The notes under the pieces: generated by a model | Told to the model about the DNA's origin: nothing | What the model saw: only the letters and a program-made list of their open reading frames with translations | Database searches by the model: none | Origin: Accumulibacter sp. | GTDB lineage: Bacteria; Pseudomonadota; Gammaproteobacteria; Burkholderiales; Rhodocyclaceae | Assembly (NCBI GenBank): GCA_020049495.1 | Contig: JAIFKU010000098.1 | Location: 1-33,263 of the forward strand | Length of the DNA stretch: 33,263 bases | Direction of reading: 5' to 3' | Shown here: piece by piece, positions 8,343 through 16,923 of the stretch | Layout: every line of letters begins with the position of its first letter | Numbering within the stretch: the first letter of the stretch is position 1 | Made by a program: the position numbers and the translations under genes

Positions 8343-8741
8343 TCAGTCCGGGCGAGAATCCAGAACCTTCCCACCGGCCAGCACCAGCACATGCGCCGCC
8401 ATGGCCTGTACGATGCTTTCGGCTTCGCCGACGGCGCAGGCAAGTTCGAAGCGTGCCTGCGGGTGGCGTTGGCGCAGATCTTCGATCAGGCGCGGAATAT
8501 CCTTCTTGAGATGCCCGCCCTGGGCGATGAACATCGGCAGCACGATGATGCGTTCAAATCCATCGGAAAGAAGCGATTCGGCACAGTCACTCAAATTCGG
8601 CAGCATGAACTCGAGGAAAGCCGGTTCGACACGCAGATCGGGCGCCTGCACCTGAACAATCGAGCAAACGCGGCGCAGCGGCGACGCCCACTCGGGATCG
8701 CGCGCGCCGTGAGCAAAGAGGATGAGGGCGGTTTTTGGCAT
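8343..8741 (-). CDS. cbiX: CbiX/SirB-type sirohydrochlorin chelatase
   Basis: A 132-residue short-form class II chelatase, the size of CbiX-S/SirB half-proteins that act as dimers. The N-terminal FAHGARDPEW motif carries the metal-binding His (H11). A second His lies in QGGHLKKD (H77), with the acidic E44 in AFLEFM. The family inserts Fe2+ (siroheme) or Co2+ (cobalamin) into sirohydrochlorin; the metal cannot be decided from sequence. No other siroheme or cobalamin gene lies nearby. It is separated from the upstream decarboxylase gene by 128 bp in which nothing beyond a weak TTATCA/TGATAA dyad was seen. Confidence 0.88.
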   Translation of the reverse strand: MPKTALILFAHGARDPEWASPLRRVCSIVQVQAPDLRVEPAFLEFMLPNLSDCAESLLSDGFERIIVLPMFIAQGGHLKKDIPRLIEDLRQRHPQARFELACAVGEAESIVQAMAAHVLVLAGGKVLDSRPD

Positions 8742-8869
8742 GAACTCAACTTGCTTGAGGCAACATTATCAGACGAAGCCGTTTGATGATAAGCGAAATT
8801 GCCGCAGTTGGCTTTGGACTCCGCCTTGAGCAAATCGTTTGCCAGACATTCACTGCCATGTCCCCCCGC

Positions 8870-10492
8870 TTACTTCACGGCGCTAATCCGCTTCACCCCG
8901 GCAACAAATCGCTGCAAGGTGTTTGAAAGCACACCGCGCGGAAGCCTTATGTCGATCAACTGGAAGCGCCCGCGCGTTTTCACCGCCTTGTCCAGTGCAG
9001 CTTTCAGCTCCGCCCGAGTCTTTACACGCACCCCATCGCCGCCCAATCCTGCGGCCATTTCAGCAAATCCCCAGTGACCCAGATCATTAAACGAGGACTC
9101 CGGCTGAAAGGTCCGCAGCATTTCCCAACTGGCATTATTGAAGAGCAGGACAATAGGATCCCAGCCGTAACGACTACAGTTTCCCAACTCCCACCCGGTC
9201 ATCTGGAAAGCGCCGTCCCCGACCAGGATCAGCGGACGGTTTCCGGTTGCCGCCTGCACGCCGAGGCCAGCCGGTACACCAAAGCCCATGGTCGCGTAGT
9301 AGCCGGGAGCGACCAGCGCCGTGTGTTCGATCTCCATGGCCGTAAACAGGCAGTCGCCCATATCCGAGGCAATCGGCATCTTGCCGTGCCGGGCCATCAG
9401 ATCGTTGACCGCCGTGGCAATATCGGTCGGCGTGATGCCGGCATCATCGGCAAGCAGGCCATAGGGGAAAGCCTGGCGTTTTACGGTGAAAGCTCTATCG
9501 TGCTGCTCGACACTTTCCAGCATACGTTCGACCAAAGCCGACAGAGGAATCTGCGGATAGGTGTGATAACCCATGCTCACCCGGCCGTCGAGGGCCTGGA
9601 TAGTCTTGCGCAGATCAATCTTGGTTTCGGAAACGGCAAAATTGGTGTCGCAAACGATTTCCCCCAGCAGGAACAGGCCATCGGAGTTTTCCACCAGGCG
9701 CGTCACTTCCGGCAGCCCGGCAACGCCCATGTAGGTTCCCACCAGAGGTGCATCATGCCCGGCGAGCAAACCACGACCCATGAAACTCGTAACGATAGGC
9801 AAGCCCAGTCGGCGCGATAACAGAGCCACTTTCTCTTCAAGCCCGAAACGGCGAACCTCCACGCCAGCCATCAAGACCGGTGATGTGGCCTGCGCCAGAC
9901 GGGCGAGTATTTCCGCGACGCAGGCGTCAAGCGCTTCCCGGTCAATCGGGGGTTCTGCTTCCCGGATTACCGAAGCACAGTCCACAGCCACCATGTCACG
10001 CGGGATTTCGATATAGACGGGCTCCGAGTTGCGCAAACAATGGGCCAGGACGCGGGCGATATCGGCCGGCGCCCGGGCAATGTCATCGAGCTTCACCTGA
10101 TCGCAGGTGATTTCCTTGAACATCTGGAACTGCGAATCGAGCGTCTTGGCCTGATGATGCAAGAGCAGGCCCGAACGTGCCTCACCCTTTCCCGGTCCGC
10201 CGGAGATCACCACCACTGGTGATTTTTCCGCGTAGGCCGCCGCCACGGCATTGACCATGTTCAGCGCCCCGGCACCGTAAGTGACCGCAGCCACGCCCAG
10301 GCCCATGTTCACCCGCGCCGAGGCATCCGCAGCAAAACCGACGCCGGGTTCGTGCGACAAGGTGTACAAGGGCAATATTTTCGATTGCTCGATGATGCGA
10401 AAAAAGGGAAGCGCGAAATCACCGGGAATCCCGAAAATCTGACGGGCGCCGTGTTCCCTGAGCGCATGGAGCAGGGATTCGCTGAGATTCAT
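8870..10492 (-). CDS. ipdC: Phenylpyruvate/indolepyruvate decarboxylase (IpdC/PPDC type)
   Basis: A 540-residue thiamine-diphosphate enzyme that matches, block by block from memory, the Azospirillum brasilense IpdC/PPDC. Examples are FGIPGDFALPFF, LSHEP with the ThDP-activating Glu at residue 48, LLLHHQ, SDTNFAVS-like DTNFAVSETKIDLRK, and VGDGAFQMTGWELGN followed by FNNASWE. Substrates of that enzyme are phenylpyruvate and indole-3-pyruvate, giving aryl acetaldehydes on the way to phenylacetate or auxin. The ATG at 10492 follows GGAGG by 7 nt and was chosen over an upstream in-frame start at 10546. A divergent Lrp/AsnC gene 120 bp away is the probable regulator, as is common for aromatic-amino-acid catabolic genes. 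Confidence 0.92.
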   Translation of the reverse strand: MNLSESLLHALREHGARQIFGIPGDFALPFFRIIEQSKILPLYTLSHEPGVGFAADASARVNMGLGVAAVTYGAGALNMVNAVAAAYAEKSPVVVISGGPGKGEARSGLLLHHQAKTLDSQFQMFKEITCDQVKLDDIARAPADIARVLAHCLRNSEPVYIEIPRDMVAVDCASVIREAEPPIDREALDACVAEILARLAQATSPVLMAGVEVRRFGLEEKVALLSRRLGLPIVTSFMGRGLLAGHDAPLVGTYMGVAGLPEVTRLVENSDGLFLLGEIVCDTNFAVSETKIDLRKTIQALDGRVSMGYHTYPQIPLSALVERMLESVEQHDRAFTVKRQAFPYGLLADDAGITPTDIATAVNDLMARHGKMPIASDMGDCLFTAMEIEHTALVAPGYYATMGFGVPAGLGVQAATGNRPLILVGDGAFQMTGWELGNCSRYGWDPIVLLFNNASWEMLRTFQPESSFNDLGHWGFAEMAAGLGGDGVRVKTRAELKAALDKAVKTRGRFQLIDIRLPRGVLSNTLQRFVAGVKRISAVK

Positions 10493-10612
10493 GACACGCC
10501 TCCGGATGAGTATCGACGCGGATAGTGTGACGCGTTTTCGGCGCACGATGCGTTCATTCCAATGCTAAAATCGCCTTCTCAATACACGTTTTGTGCGTAT
10601 ATCTACATTTTT

Positions 10613-11134
10613 ATGCCGACAACCACCCTGGATCGATACGATCTTGCACTGCTCGACGCCCTACAGAAAAACGGCAATGCTACCAACGCGGCACTGGGCG
10701 AGGCGGTACACCTGTCGGCCTCGCAGATCAGCCGTCGCCTTCAGCGCCTGACTGACATCGGCATCATTAGCGGATACGCCGCACTGCTCGACCCTGCGGC
10801 GATCGGACTGGGCGTCACGGCTTTTGCCCAGGTCATCCTGGAACGCCATGGCAAAGCCCCCTCGGAAGCATTCGAAAACGCAGTTGCGGCAATACCGGAA
10901 GTGATGGAATGCTATTCGCTCAGCGGTGACGCCGACTACCTGCTGCGCATAGTCGCTCCCGATCTGCAGGCCTTCTCCGAACTGATGATGAAGCACGTCC
11001 TGCGCTTACCCGGTGTGGCTCACATCAAGACCAATATCGCGCTGCAGAAAGTGAAGCAGACTCATGTATTGCCTCTCGATCACGTCGCACAACTTGGCAA
11101 ACCCCGGCAGCAATTAACCTATGAAGGTGATTAG
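10613..11134 (+). CDS. Lrp/AsnC-family transcriptional regulator
   Basis: A 173-residue regulator. The N-terminal winged helix (LDRYDLALLDALQKNGNATN, then LSASQISRRLQRL with the recognition helix) is followed by a RAM/AsnC ligand-binding domain, including the VMECYSLSGDADYLLRI segment that lines the amino-acid pocket. The start at 10613 fits the family N terminus; an upstream ATG at 10562 would add 17 hydrophobic residues unlike the family. Shine-Dalgarno signals are weak for both. It is divergent from ipdC, so control of that gene by an aromatic amino acid or keto acid is a reasonable inference. Confidence 0.9.
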   Translation: MPTTTLDRYDLALLDALQKNGNATNAALGEAVHLSASQISRRLQRLTDIGIISGYAALLDPAAIGLGVTAFAQVILERHGKAPSEAFENAVAAIPEVMECYSLSGDADYLLRIVAPDLQAFSELMMKHVLRLPGVAHIKTNIALQKVKQTHVLPLDHVAQLGKPRQQLTYEGD

Positions 11135-11195
11135 GACTAGTAGGTAGCCATGTTGAAAGGCAAGGATAAGAGCTTCACCACCAAGGCACAAAGGA

Positions 11196-11254
11196 CACCA
11201 AGTTTCACCAAGAAAACAAGACGTTAACTTGGCGCCTTCTTGGTGAACTTGGTG
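11196..11254. repeat. REP-like inverted repeat, possible bidirectional terminator
   Basis: The arms CACCAAGTTTCACCAAGAA (11196-11214) and its complement (11237-11254) pair over 18 positions with one bulged T, around a 22-nt loop. It lies between convergent genes (regulator and aldolase). The wording (CACCAAGG, ACACCAAG) resembles dispersed intergenic palindromes I recall from proteobacteria. There is no T tract. Confidence 0.6.
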
Positions 11255-11292
11255 ATTCGCACTTTTCGTTGACTGACTACAAGGTGCTTGCC

Positions 11293-12075
11293 TTACTTGG
11301 CGAGTTCCTCAATAGTTCGCTCCCAAGCCTCGCTCATGGCTTTGGTAAACAACATGGTGTCGACGGCAGCGGCGACGAAACTGGCCCCGCACGAAATATG
11401 GTGTTTGGCAGTAACTGGATCTGTACCCATGATTCCCGCAGCCTTGCCCAGCGTGCAAATTCGTTTGATTGCATATTCGATGACCGCTTTGACCTCCGGA
11501 TGTCCGGGATCCCCAAGATGACCCAACGAGGCCGACAAATCCGCCGGCCCGATGAAAACGCCGTCTACTCCTTCGACCATTGTGATTTCGTCAAGATTTT
11601 CCAGGCCACGTTTCGTTTCGACCTGGACCAGCAGGCAAAGTTGTTCTTCCGCAGAGTGCAAGTAATCCTCAACCCCCCCCCAGCGTGACGCCCTGGCAAC
11701 GATCGCTCCAATACCCCGTATACCACGCGGTGGATAGCGCATGGCAGATACGAGATCCCGTGCTTCCTGGGCGCTATCAACCATCGGCACAAGCAATGTC
11801 TGTGCGCCGATATCCAATATTTGTTTGATCAGTGCAGGATCCTTATTGACGGTACGCACAATCGGGTGACTGCTGTAGGGAGCCACGGCCTGCAGTTGCG
11901 CAAGTATGGTTGGGACATCGTTGGGCCCATGTTCGCCATCGATCAACAGCCAGTCATAACCCGCAGTGGCCGCGATTTCCGCCGTGTAAGGATTGGCACA
12001 CGTAAGCCACATGCCCAGTTGCCTACGACCCACCTTGATCGATTCTTTGAAGAAGTTATGCGGAATAGTTTTCAT
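11293..12075 (-). CDS. HpcH/HpaI-family class II aldolase
   Basis: A 260-residue (beta/alpha)8 aldolase of the HpaI/GarL/YfaU group, which cleaves 4-hydroxy-2-oxo acids to pyruvate plus an aldehyde. Visible family motifs are WLLIDGEHGPND (general-base His), PIVRTVNKDP (pyruvate-binding Arg), LVQVETKRGLENL with the metal-binding Glu, and IGPADLSASLG with the metal-binding Asp. Substrate could be a 2-keto-3-deoxy sugar acid or a homoprotocatechuate-pathway acid; the sugar-acid option fits the neighbouring genes better. It is the last gene of the catabolic operon, 118 bp after the SDR gene. AAGGAAAGGG lies about 10 nt before the ATG. Confidence 0.9.
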   Translation of the reverse strand: MKTIPHNFFKESIKVGRRQLGMWLTCANPYTAEIAATAGYDWLLIDGEHGPNDVPTILAQLQAVAPYSSHPIVRTVNKDPALIKQILDIGAQTLLVPMVDSAQEARDLVSAMRYPPRGIRGIGAIVARASRWGGVEDYLHSAEEQLCLLVQVETKRGLENLDEITMVEGVDGVFIGPADLSASLGHLGDPGHPEVKAVIEYAIKRICTLGKAAGIMGTDPVTAKHHISCGASFVAAAVDTMLFTKAMSEAWERTIEELAK

Positions 12076-12193
12076 GACTGGATACCCTTTCCTTGTGATT
12101 GATTCTTGTTAGGTTTCTGACACGAACTTCGTCGAGGTCGAATCGTACGGCTGCAGCGTTCACCATTTCCTCGGGGGGTTTACCCTGTTGCGC

Positions 12194-12949
12194 TCACCCC
12201 ATATACATTCCGCCGTTGATATCGATGACGGCACCGGTAATGAAGGCTGCAGAGTCGGAGGCGAGAAAGGCTACCGTAGCGGCAATTTCTTCGGGCTTAC
12301 CAAGCCGCCCGACAAGGATGGCATTTTTCTGCGCGGCAATCTCTTCGTCGCTATACATCTTGAGGATATCGGTTTCCGTCGTTCCCGGCGCCACCGCGTT
12401 AACCGTAATGCCGTTACGCGCCACTTTTCTTGCCAGATGCCGGGTGATGCCAATCACCGCCGCCTTGGAAGCGACGTAAGCCGGCCCAGCACCGATGCCG
12501 CCGCTACGGCCCGACAGTGACGAGATATAGATGATTCGTCCCCACCCCTGGGCAATCATCGGCTTGAGTGCTTCGCAGGAGGCGAAGAAGTTGCCCTTGA
12601 GATTGACGTCCATGACGTGGTCCCACTCGCTTTCGCTGACCTTGTCGTAAGGGGCGCTGCTCAGGATGCCCGCGTTGTTGACCAGAATGTCCAGCCGGCC
12701 GTAACGCGCGACCGTCTGCGTGACCATCTGGACAATCTGCTCCGTGCGCGAAATATCGACCTTGATCGACCACGCGTCGACCCCGGAGTCACGGACTTCG
12801 CCCGCGGCTTTTTCGGCGGCTTCAGGGTCGATATCGGCGATGACGGTGACGATGCCTTTGGCCGAGAAGGCCGCGACGATGGCTCGGCCGATTCCTCTTG
12901 CGCCTCCCGTCACGATTGCGACCCGGTTCCCGGATTTCATTTTTTCCAT
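12194..12949 (-). CDS. Short-chain dehydrogenase/reductase (FabG-like)
   Basis: A 251-residue classical SDR. The cofactor motif TGGARGIGRA sits near the N terminus, the NNAG motif follows at about 88-91, and the catalytic Ser (ISSLSG) and YVASK tetrad lie in the expected order. Asp at the end of strand 2 (IADIDP) favours NAD over NADP. The ATG at 12949 follows GAGG by 6 nt; the TTG at 12973 is less likely. The gene sits 46 bp after the E1 gene in the same operon, so it probably oxidises a hydroxyl of the pathway intermediate. The exact substrate is not recognisable. Confidence 0.9.
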   Translation of the reverse strand: MEKMKSGNRVAIVTGGARGIGRAIVAAFSAKGIVTVIADIDPEAAEKAAGEVRDSGVDAWSIKVDISRTEQIVQMVTQTVARYGRLDILVNNAGILSSAPYDKVSESEWDHVMDVNLKGNFFASCEALKPMIAQGWGRIIYISSLSGRSGGIGAGPAYVASKAAVIGITRHLARKVARNGITVNAVAPGTTETDILKMYSDEEIAAQKNAILVGRLGKPEEIAATVAFLASDSAAFITGAVIDINGGMYMG

Positions 12950-12995
12950 GCTTTTCCTCTGCTCCCTGAGCAACCGATTCCTGTCTTTATGAACT

Positions 12996-15473
12996 TCACA
13001 CCCCGAGCCGCGCCCGGCGCATCATCTCGACATCGTTGAAGCTTCGCGTCGGGGTATAGCCCGGAATCGGCAGGATACGCTCATGGATGATGTCAATGAA
13101 CCAGTCGACCTGCGGGAAGAAATGCTCTTCCAGTTCATAGGCCGGGGTGATCCAGTTGCGCGAGCCGAGCACCACGGCCGGCGCATCGAGGTCATCAAAG
13201 CACAGATCGTTGATGTTTCTGGCCAGATCGTTCAGGTACGAGCCCCGGTCGCAGGCATCGCTGGCCAGCAGGATCTTCCCGGTCTTTTTCACCGAGGCGA
13301 TCACCTTTTCATAGTTGAACGGGACCATCGAGCGCGCATCGATCACTTCGGCGCTGATGCCGTATTTTTCTTCGAGCAGGGTGGCCGCTTCAAGCGCCCG
13401 ATAGAGTGTCGCGCCGATGGTCAGAATCGTGATGTCCGTGCCGGCTCGCTTGATGTCCGGTTCGCCGATCGGAATTTCATAACTCTCGATCGGCACCCCG
13501 CCTTCATGGAACTGCTCGGCGACGTCGTACAGGCGCTGGCTTTCAAAGAAAATGACCGGATCGGTGCCGTTCAGCGCCGATGCCATCAAGCCCTTGGCGT
13601 CGTACGGGGTCACCGGGAAGACCACTTTCAGCCCAGGAATCTGCGCCACCAGCGAGGTCCAGTCCTGCGAGTGTTGGGCGCCATACTTGGACCCCACCGA
13701 AACCCGCACGACCACCGGCATCTTGAGAATGCCGGCCGACATCGCCTGCCATTTGGGCAACTGGTTGAACACTTCGTCACCGGCACGGCCGAGGAAGTCG
13801 CAGTACATCAGCTCGACGATGACGCGGCCGCCGCACATGGCATAGCCCAGGGCGGAGCCGACGATGGCCGCCTCGGCAATCGGCGAGTTGAAGAGACGGT
13901 GATACGGCAGCGCTTCAGTCAACCCGCGATAGACGGCAAAGGCGCCCCCCCAGTCGCGGTTTTCTTCACCGTAGGCGATCAGCGTCGGATCGTCGTAGAA
14001 CTTGTCGATGATCGCCTCAAAGACGCCATCGCGATACTGATAGACCTTGTTCTTGGAGACCGGCTTGCCGTTCGGGTCAAAGGCGAAACGCTCCTTCTTG
14101 GCAATGGCGAGGACCCGCGGGTTGGCTTCCTTGGCCATCAGCACATCCGGCTTGCGCTCTTCCATCCGGGTGACGGTGCGATTCGAGAACATGAGATCCT
14201 CGATGGCCGCCGGGGTCTTGAACAGGTCCATGCGCGGGGAAATGACCGGATCCGCCGCCATTTGCACGGCATTGGTCACCGTTTCAACGATGGCCTGGTC
14301 AATCGCCGCAAAGTCATCGTCGCTCGCCACCCCCGCCGCAATCAACTTCGCGCGATAGTCGACAATCGAATCCTGCGCCATCCAGGCATTCTTCTCGTCC
14401 AGCGTGCGGTAGGAATCGGCATCGGACGGCGAATGGCCTGAAAAACGGTAGGTCAGGGTATCGAGCAGCACCGGCCCGCGCTTGGCTTTGAGGATATCGA
14501 TCTTTCTGGCCATGGCCTCGATGACCGCCAGCGGATTGTAGCCATCGACGCGCTCGGCGTGCATCTGCTCCGGGTTCACGCCGGCGCCGATGCGCGCCAG
14601 GATGTCGTAGCCCATGGTCTCGCCGCGCGTCTGTCCGCCCATGGCGTACTGGTTGTCCATGACATTGACCAGCAGGGGTAGCCCGCCCTTCATGTCGCCT
14701 TCCCACAGCGTATGGTACTGATCCATGGTGGCCATCATCAGTCCTTCCCAGACCGGGCCGCAGGCCATTGAGCCATCGCCGATGTTGCAGACGACGATGC
14801 CGTTCTTGCGGTTGATTTTCTTGTACAGCGCCGCGCCCACCGAGATGTCCGCCGAACCGCCGACGATGGCATTGTTCGGATAGATGCCGAAGGGCAGGAA
14901 GAAGGCATGCATCGAGCCGCCCAGGCCCTTGTGAAACCCCGTTTCCTTGGCAAAGATTTCGGCCAGAGCGCCGTAGATCAGGAAATCGATGGCAATCGCC
15001 TTGACCGATTTGTTCTTGCCCTTGTGGAAAGCCAGAACGGCCTTGAAGGCGACACCGCCCAGGAAGCCTTCCATCACGGCCACCAGTTCGGCGTCGCTCA
15101 GTTTGTTGATGGCCGACAGGCCCTTGGCCAGGATTTCACCGTGGCTGCGGTGCGAGCCGAAGATGAAATCGTCGGTGGAGAGCAGGTAGGCCTGGCCGAC
15201 CGCCGAGGCTTCCTGCCCCATGGACAGGTGAGCCGGTCCGGGATTGTTGTAGCCGATGCCGTTGTAGGCATTGGTCGTCTTTATCGTGTACAGCATGCTT
15301 TCAAACTCGCGAATGAAACGCATGTCGCGATAAATGCGCAGGAAATCATCCGTCGAGAAGCGGACTTTCTCGTCCTCAATCGTACGGCGGTACTGATTGA
15401 CCGGGATCGGGTCGAATTCAATGAATCCCGAGCGCCGCATGTCCTGCGGATCGATGTTTAATTGCTTGGTCAT
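12996..15473 (-). CDS. 2-oxo acid (or acetoin-type) dehydrogenase E1, alpha and beta subunits fused
   Basis: An 825-residue ThDP-dependent E1 component. The alpha half (about 40-430) contains the H83 and GSHRSHGE region, GLGGSMH, and a ThDP motif from GDG (232-234) to N274. The spacing of that motif is enlarged by an inserted loop ([13 protein letters not shown]). After a linker rich in Lys and Glu (about 430-480), the beta half (about 480-825) has the EENRDWGG and [18 protein letters not shown] signatures and the C-terminal transketolase-like domain. Alpha and beta are separate proteins in most such complexes. The E2 and E3 partners are encoded immediately upstream. The start has AGGT 8 nt away. 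The substrate could be a 2-oxo acid or an alpha-hydroxyketone. Confidence 0.92.
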   Translation of the reverse strand: MTKQLNIDPQDMRRSGFIEFDPIPVNQYRRTIEDEKVRFSTDDFLRIYRDMRFIREFESMLYTIKTTNAYNGIGYNNPGPAHLSMGQEASAVGQAYLLSTDDFIFGSHRSHGEILAKGLSAINKLSDAELVAVMEGFLGGVAFKAVLAFHKGKNKSVKAIAIDFLIYGALAEIFAKETGFHKGLGGSMHAFFLPFGIYPNNAIVGGSADISVGAALYKKINRKNGIVVCNIGDGSMACGPVWEGLMMATMDQYHTLWEGDMKGGLPLLVNVMDNQYAMGGQTRGETMGYDILARIGAGVNPEQMHAERVDGYNPLAVIEAMARKIDILKAKRGPVLLDTLTYRFSGHSPSDADSYRTLDEKNAWMAQDSIVDYRAKLIAAGVASDDDFAAIDQAIVETVTNAVQMAADPVISPRMDLFKTPAAIEDLMFSNRTVTRMEERKPDVLMAKEANPRVLAIAKKERFAFDPNGKPVSKNKVYQYRDGVFEAIIDKFYDDPTLIAYGEENRDWGGAFAVYRGLTEALPYHRLFNSPIAEAAIVGSALGYAMCGGRVIVELMYCDFLGRAGDEVFNQLPKWQAMSAGILKMPVVVRVSVGSKYGAQHSQDWTSLVAQIPGLKVVFPVTPYDAKGLMASALNGTDPVIFFESQRLYDVAEQFHEGGVPIESYEIPIGEPDIKRAGTDITILTIGATLYRALEAATLLEEKYGISAEVIDARSMVPFNYEKVIASVKKTGKILLASDACDRGSYLNDLARNINDLCFDDLDAPAVVLGSRNWITPAYELEEHFFPQVDWFIDIIHERILPIPGYTPTRSFNDVEMMRRARLGV

Positions 15474-15532
15474 TTTGTTTACCTGATTGTGGGGCTAGGC
15501 AGATTTGTTAAGGGAGCAGGTTCGAAACAGGC

Positions 15533-16894
15533 TTATAGCTGGAAGATGGCTTCGCGGATGATTTCGCTGACGGTCGGATGCGGGAAGATGAATTCCTTGA
15601 TGTCGGCTATCTTCATTTCTGTTTCGATCAGCATGGCGGCGACCATGATGATTTCCGAGGTGTAACTGCCGATCAGGTGGCAGCCGATCAGGCGCTCGCG
15701 TACGGGATCGACCACGACTTTGCAGATGCCGTCGCCGCCGGCGTTTTCGGCCATGTAGCGGCCGCTGTAGTTCATCGAGATACTCGCCACTTTGAACGGC
15801 AGGCCCTTGGCCTGGCAACTCTCTTCCGTTTCACCAACGCAGCCGACTTCCGGGTTGGTGTAGATGACCGACGGCACGGCGTGGTAACGCATGACATCGC
15901 GTTTGCCGAGCAGGGTATTGATCACCACTTCGGATTCACGGTAAGCGACGTGCGCGAGCATCCAGATGCCGTTGACGTCACCGGCGGCATAGACACCGGG
16001 AATATTGGTCTGGCCCTGCTCATCGACGACGATGCGGCCTTTGTTCACCGACACGCCGAGGTTTTCCAGACCGAAACCGGTCGTCACCGGGCGGCGACCG
16101 ATGGACAGCAAGACCTTGGTGGCAGCGACCGACTGCTTGCCGGCGCTGTTTTCGAAGTCGACAGCGTCGTCCTTGATCGCAGTAACCGTGCTGTTGAGCT
16201 TGAAGACGATGCCCTTCTTTTCGTAGTTCTTCTGCAGAATCGAGGAAATCTCGCGATCGGTCGGCCCGGCGATCTTGTCGAGCATTTCGATCACGGTCAC
16301 CTTCGAGCCGACCGAATTGAAGTAGCTGGCCATTTCCAGGCCGATCACGCCGCCGCCGACAACAACCAGCGCTTCCGGAATGACGCCAAGGTTGAGGATT
16401 TCGCGGTTGGTCAGGACGAAGCCGTTTTCAAGGCCTTCCCGGGCGCCGGGAAGCGGCGGCACGATGGCTTCCGAACCGGTGGCAATGATCAGCTTCGCGG
16501 ATTCGAATGTCTCGTCGCCGATTTTGACCTTGATCACGCCATTGGCGCGCCCGACGATTTCTGCCAGGCCTTCCTTGACGGTGACGTGACTGGCTTTGAG
16601 TTGCGACTTGATGCCCGCGACGAGATTGCGGACGATCTTGTTCTTGCGGGCAATGACGGCCTTCTGGTCGATCGCGGCCCCCGTCGTGGTGACGCCGTAA
16701 TCTTCACCGTGCTTCGCATAATCGAGAATCTTGGCGCTGTTGAGCAGGGTCTTGGACGGTACGCAGCCTTCATTGAGGCAGACACCGCCAATGAAGCGCT
16801 TTTCGATCAGCAGCGTTTTCAGGCCACCGTGGCCGGCACGCTCGGCGGCGAGGTAACCCGCCGGACCGCCGCCAATAATGATGAGGTCAAACAT
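15533..16894 (-). CDS. lpdA: Dihydrolipoyl dehydrogenase (E3)
   Basis: A 453-residue flavoprotein disulfide reductase. The FAD-binding IIGGGPAGYLAAERA motif is N-terminal, the redox-active pair lies in GGVCLNEGCVPSK (CX4C), the NAD-binding GGGVIGLEMA motif is central, the second FAD motif is GVYAAGDV, and the C-terminal His-Glu pair is in HPTVSE. It reoxidises the lipoyl arm of the E2 encoded 29 bp upstream. Placement E2-E3-E1 differs from the usual E1-E2-E3 order. AAGG lies 7 nt before the ATG. The protein looks closer to Firmicutes-type LPDs in wording than to housekeeping proteobacterial ones, but that impression is untested. Confidence 0.95.
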   Translation of the reverse strand: MFDLIIIGGGPAGYLAAERAGHGGLKTLLIEKRFIGGVCLNEGCVPSKTLLNSAKILDYAKHGEDYGVTTTGAAIDQKAVIARKNKIVRNLVAGIKSQLKASHVTVKEGLAEIVGRANGVIKVKIGDETFESAKLIIATGSEAIVPPLPGAREGLENGFVLTNREILNLGVIPEALVVVGGGVIGLEMASYFNSVGSKVTVIEMLDKIAGPTDREISSILQKNYEKKGIVFKLNSTVTAIKDDAVDFENSAGKQSVAATKVLLSIGRRPVTTGFGLENLGVSVNKGRIVVDEQGQTNIPGVYAAGDVNGIWMLAHVAYRESEVVINTLLGKRDVMRYHAVPSVIYTNPEVGCVGETEESCQAKGLPFKVASISMNYSGRYMAENAGGDGICKVVVDPVRERLIGCHLIGSYTSEIIMVAAMLIETEMKIADIKEFIFPHPTVSEIIREAIFQL

Positions 16895-16923
16895 GGATTG
16901 CCTTGCATCCTTTCTCTGCTGAT

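Noticed and set aside
13083-14441. 452-codon plus-strand frame opposite the E1 gene
   Set aside because: Antisense to conserved E1 sequence; its composition (His/Arg/Asp rich) is that of a complementary-frame artefact in GC-rich DNA.
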